This document shows, in pieces, positions 62,378-64,000 of a stretch of DNA of 64,000 nt. The notes beneath the pieces are model-generated. The model was not told the origin of the DNA. It ran no database searches and worked only from the letters and a program-made list of their open reading frames with translations. The stretch lies in assembly GCA_963787485.1 (NCBI GenBank), contig CAWBDF010000001.1, forward strand, positions 62,001 through 126,000, written 5' to 3'. Numbering within the stretch: position 1 is the first letter of the stretch; each line of letters starts with the position of its first letter. This DNA comes from Bog-473 sp963787485. Its GTDB lineage: Bacteria > Actinomycetota > Acidimicrobiia > Acidimicrobiales > RAAP-2. The translations under genes and the position numbers were made by a program.

Positions 62378-62859
62378 CCACCACCTCGGACCTGACGGTG
62401 ACGATGCCGCTCGAGACGCCGATCGGACGCGTCGTGCTCGAGTGCGCGAACGACGCCCTGATCGGGATCTGGCTCCCCTGCGAACGACGCGGGCACCGCA
62501 CCGACGTGGCCGACGTCCCGCCCGTGCTGAAGTCGACGGCGACGCAGCTCCGGGAATACTTCGGAGGGGCACGCACGGAATTCGACGTCCCGCTGGAGCT
62601 CGAGGGCACCGAGTTCCAGCGGCAGGTCTGGAACGAGCTGAGCCGCATCCCCTACGGGGAGACCATCACCTATGGCGAGCTGGCTCGCCGGGTCGGCCGT
62701 TCCGGTGGGGCGCGCGCCGTGGGTCAGGCCAACGGGCGCAACCCGGTGCCGATCATCGTGCCCTGCCATCGGGTCGTGGCCAGCGACGGCCTCGGCGGGT
62801 ACGGCGGCGGCCTCGACGTGAAGCGCGCTCTCCTGGCTCGCGAGGGCGCGCTCAGGTAG
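62374..62859 (+). CDS. ogt: Methylated-DNA-protein-cysteine methyltransferase
   Basis: A 161-residue protein from ATG 62374, overlapping the upstream stop as ATGA. The active-site IIVPCHRVV places the acceptor Cys at residue 131. Upstream are the DNA-binding helix (QVWNELSRIPYGETITYGEL), the Arg finger and the Asn hinge (GQANGRNPVP). It removes alkyl groups from O6-alkylguanine by suicide transfer. It is coupled to the Ada-AlkA gene, completing an adaptive-response operon. Confidence 0.95.
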   Translation: MTTTSDLTVTMPLETPIGRVVLECANDALIGIWLPCERRGHRTDVADVPPVLKSTATQLREYFGGARTEFDVPLELEGTEFQRQVWNELSRIPYGETITYGELARRVGRSGGARAVGQANGRNPVPIIVPCHRVVASDGLGGYGGGLDVKRALLAREGALR

Positions 62860-62862
62860 GGC

Positions 62863-64000
62863 TCACGACAGGCGCATTAGGTCGAACTGGCCGGTGGAGG
62901 TGTCGGACATCACGACCGCCGGCCCCGGTCCGAGCAGGTTCACCGCTGCGCCGACACCGACGGGGTCGCTCACGGCGCCGCTGGTGGTGATGCGGAACAC
63001 GCAGGACGTGGGAGAGGGTATGGACGCCATGGGACACCCTGGCGCGCTGCCCGCGGGCACGAGCACCAGTGGTCCGGCGGCGGAGTCCGACACGGTGCTC
63101 GTCACGGTGCCGCCGTAGGTCCCGAGGGGCTTGAGGGTCGTGGTGTCATACGTGGTGAACTGGGCATCGAGGCCCTGGCCGGCGGGCTCGCTGACCCACA
63201 GCGCACTGCCGGCGACGGTGTCGAGGTACTGCACCCCGCCGCCGAGACCGTTCGGTGCATGGGCCAGCGGCGCTCCGGTGGTGGTGGTGCCGTCTGGGCG
63301 CCGGACCGCCAGGACATAGTCAGGCCGCTCGTAGTACACGGCCCCGTCGGGTCCGACGGCCGCACCGAGGCCTCGCGCCACCAGACGCGGCGCGGCCGAG
63401 GACGCGGGGTCGATGCGGTAGACGCTCACCGTGTCGCCGCGGGTGACCGAGAGGTACACGGCTCCCGCCGCGGCCGTGATGGACACCAGGTCGGCGTTGG
63501 AGGCGTCCGCGGTCGTCAACGGGGGCATCGCCCATTGCCCGCTCTGGTTCCCGCTGCTCCGAGCGAAGGCCAGGACCTCCGTGTACGTGGCCACGTAGAA
63601 GTTCGTGCTGTCGGCCGCCAGGGAGGCGATGCCATCGGCCACGTGCTCGGCCACCACCGCCGGTCCGTCTCCGTCGACCACCCAGGCCACCGACGGAGCC
63701 TGGCTCGTGGGGTCCTGCGGTGCGGCGAACACCGCACCGTCGGGACTCTCGGCCGCCGTCACCCGATCGGCCGAGAACGGCAGTGCGATGGGAGCGCCCA
63801 CTTGCAGGGGTCCCGTGGGGGCGACCGGCGGCAGGGTGGACAAAGGAGTTCCCGTCGTCGAGGTGGACGGCGCTGGGGCCGACGTGGTCGACGAACCGGC
63901 GGCGGCTGGGTTCGCGTTCGGGCTCCCTGCCGGACCCGACCCGCACGAGGCCAGGGCCACAGCCAGGGCAGTCACGGCGAGCACGCCTCCGGCAGCCGGT
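62863..64000 (-). CDS. Secreted lipoprotein, beta-propeller-like (5' end possibly outside window)
   Basis: At least 373 residues. A GTG at 63984 begins the visible signal sequence (VTALAVALASCGSG, lipobox ending at Cys), but the frame is open to the window edge and the true start may lie beyond. A Pro/Ser/Thr-rich linker of about 40 residues is followed by a domain with repeated beta-strands and Asp/Gly turns (DGVAVFAA-like and GPDGAVYYERPDYVLAV stretches), as in propeller lipoproteins. Two Cys near the C-terminus may pair. Function unknown. Convergent to ogt, 3 bp away. Confidence 0.75.
   Translation of the reverse strand, partial: PAAGGVLAVTALAVALASCGSGPAGSPNANPAAAGSSTTSAPAPSTSTTGTPLSTLPPVAPTGPLQVGAPIALPFSADRVTAAESPDGAVFAAPQDPTSQAPSVAWVVDGDGPAVVAEHVADGIASLAADSTNFYVATYTEVLAFARSSGNQSGQWAMPPLTTADASNADLVSITAAAGAVYLSVTRGDTVSVYRIDPASSAAPRLVARGLGAAVGPDGAVYYERPDYVLAVRRPDGTTTTGAPLAHAPNGLGGGVQYLDTVAGSALWVSEPAGQGLDAQFTTYDTTTLKPLGTYGGTVTSTVSDSAAGPLVLVPAGSAPGCPMASIPSPTSCVFRITTSGAVSDPVGVGAAVNLLGPGPAVVMSDTSTGQFDLMRLS

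Overview
The window looks like chromosome from a high-GC actinobacterium. Evidence is a WhiB-type iron-sulfur regulator, many GTG starts, high GC3 codon use, a mycothiol-type (MDMPI_N) domain, and actinobacterial-style TetR, amidohydrolase and SDR clusters. An acidimicrobial lineage is plausible but is only inference. No rRNA, CRISPR array or plasmid origin is seen.

The window splits into two parts at a tRNA pair near 42.8 kb. To the right (about 43-64 kb) the genes are intact and tightly packed: a secreted neocarzinostatin-like protein, YdcF-like protein and glutamyl-tRNA synthetase, an AarF/UbiB kinase, an aldo/keto reductase, a catabolic cluster (amidohydrolases, SDRs, a ketosteroid-dehydrogenase-like flavoprotein, TetR), the pntAA-pntAB-pntB transhydrogenase operon, an Ada-AlkA/Ogt alkylation-repair pair and a lipoprotein.

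To the left (about 1-42.7 kb) is an accessory, decaying region. The 3' part of tRNA-Glu(CTC) recurs twice as a direct repeat (4036-4077 and 9261-9307) in the same orientation as the intact tRNA gene at 42749-42821. These look like attachment sites of tandem integrative elements. A frameshifted tyrosine integrase starts 29 bp from the outermost copy, and an excisionase-like HTH gene lies a little further out. Between the two outer copies sits one compact operon: AbiEi antitoxin, AbiEii nucleotidyltransferase toxin, and an 800-residue protein joining a TOTE-type archaeo-eukaryotic primase domain to an SF2 helicase. It has a palindromic promoter region and is the strongest candidate here for an uncharacterised conflict (defence) system.

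Between 9.3 and 42.7 kb lie three IS110-family copies at different stages of decay, dispersed hairpin repeats, frameshifted or fused genes, and intact transport and regulation genes: ClcA with MarR, a CaCA exchanger, a DHA2 MFS pump with divergent LysR, an RCC1-repeat lipoprotein with an ABC exporter, WhiB and a GGDEF-EAL protein. Frameshifts are far more frequent here than right of the tRNAs, which fits relaxed selection on an island better than uniform sequencing error.
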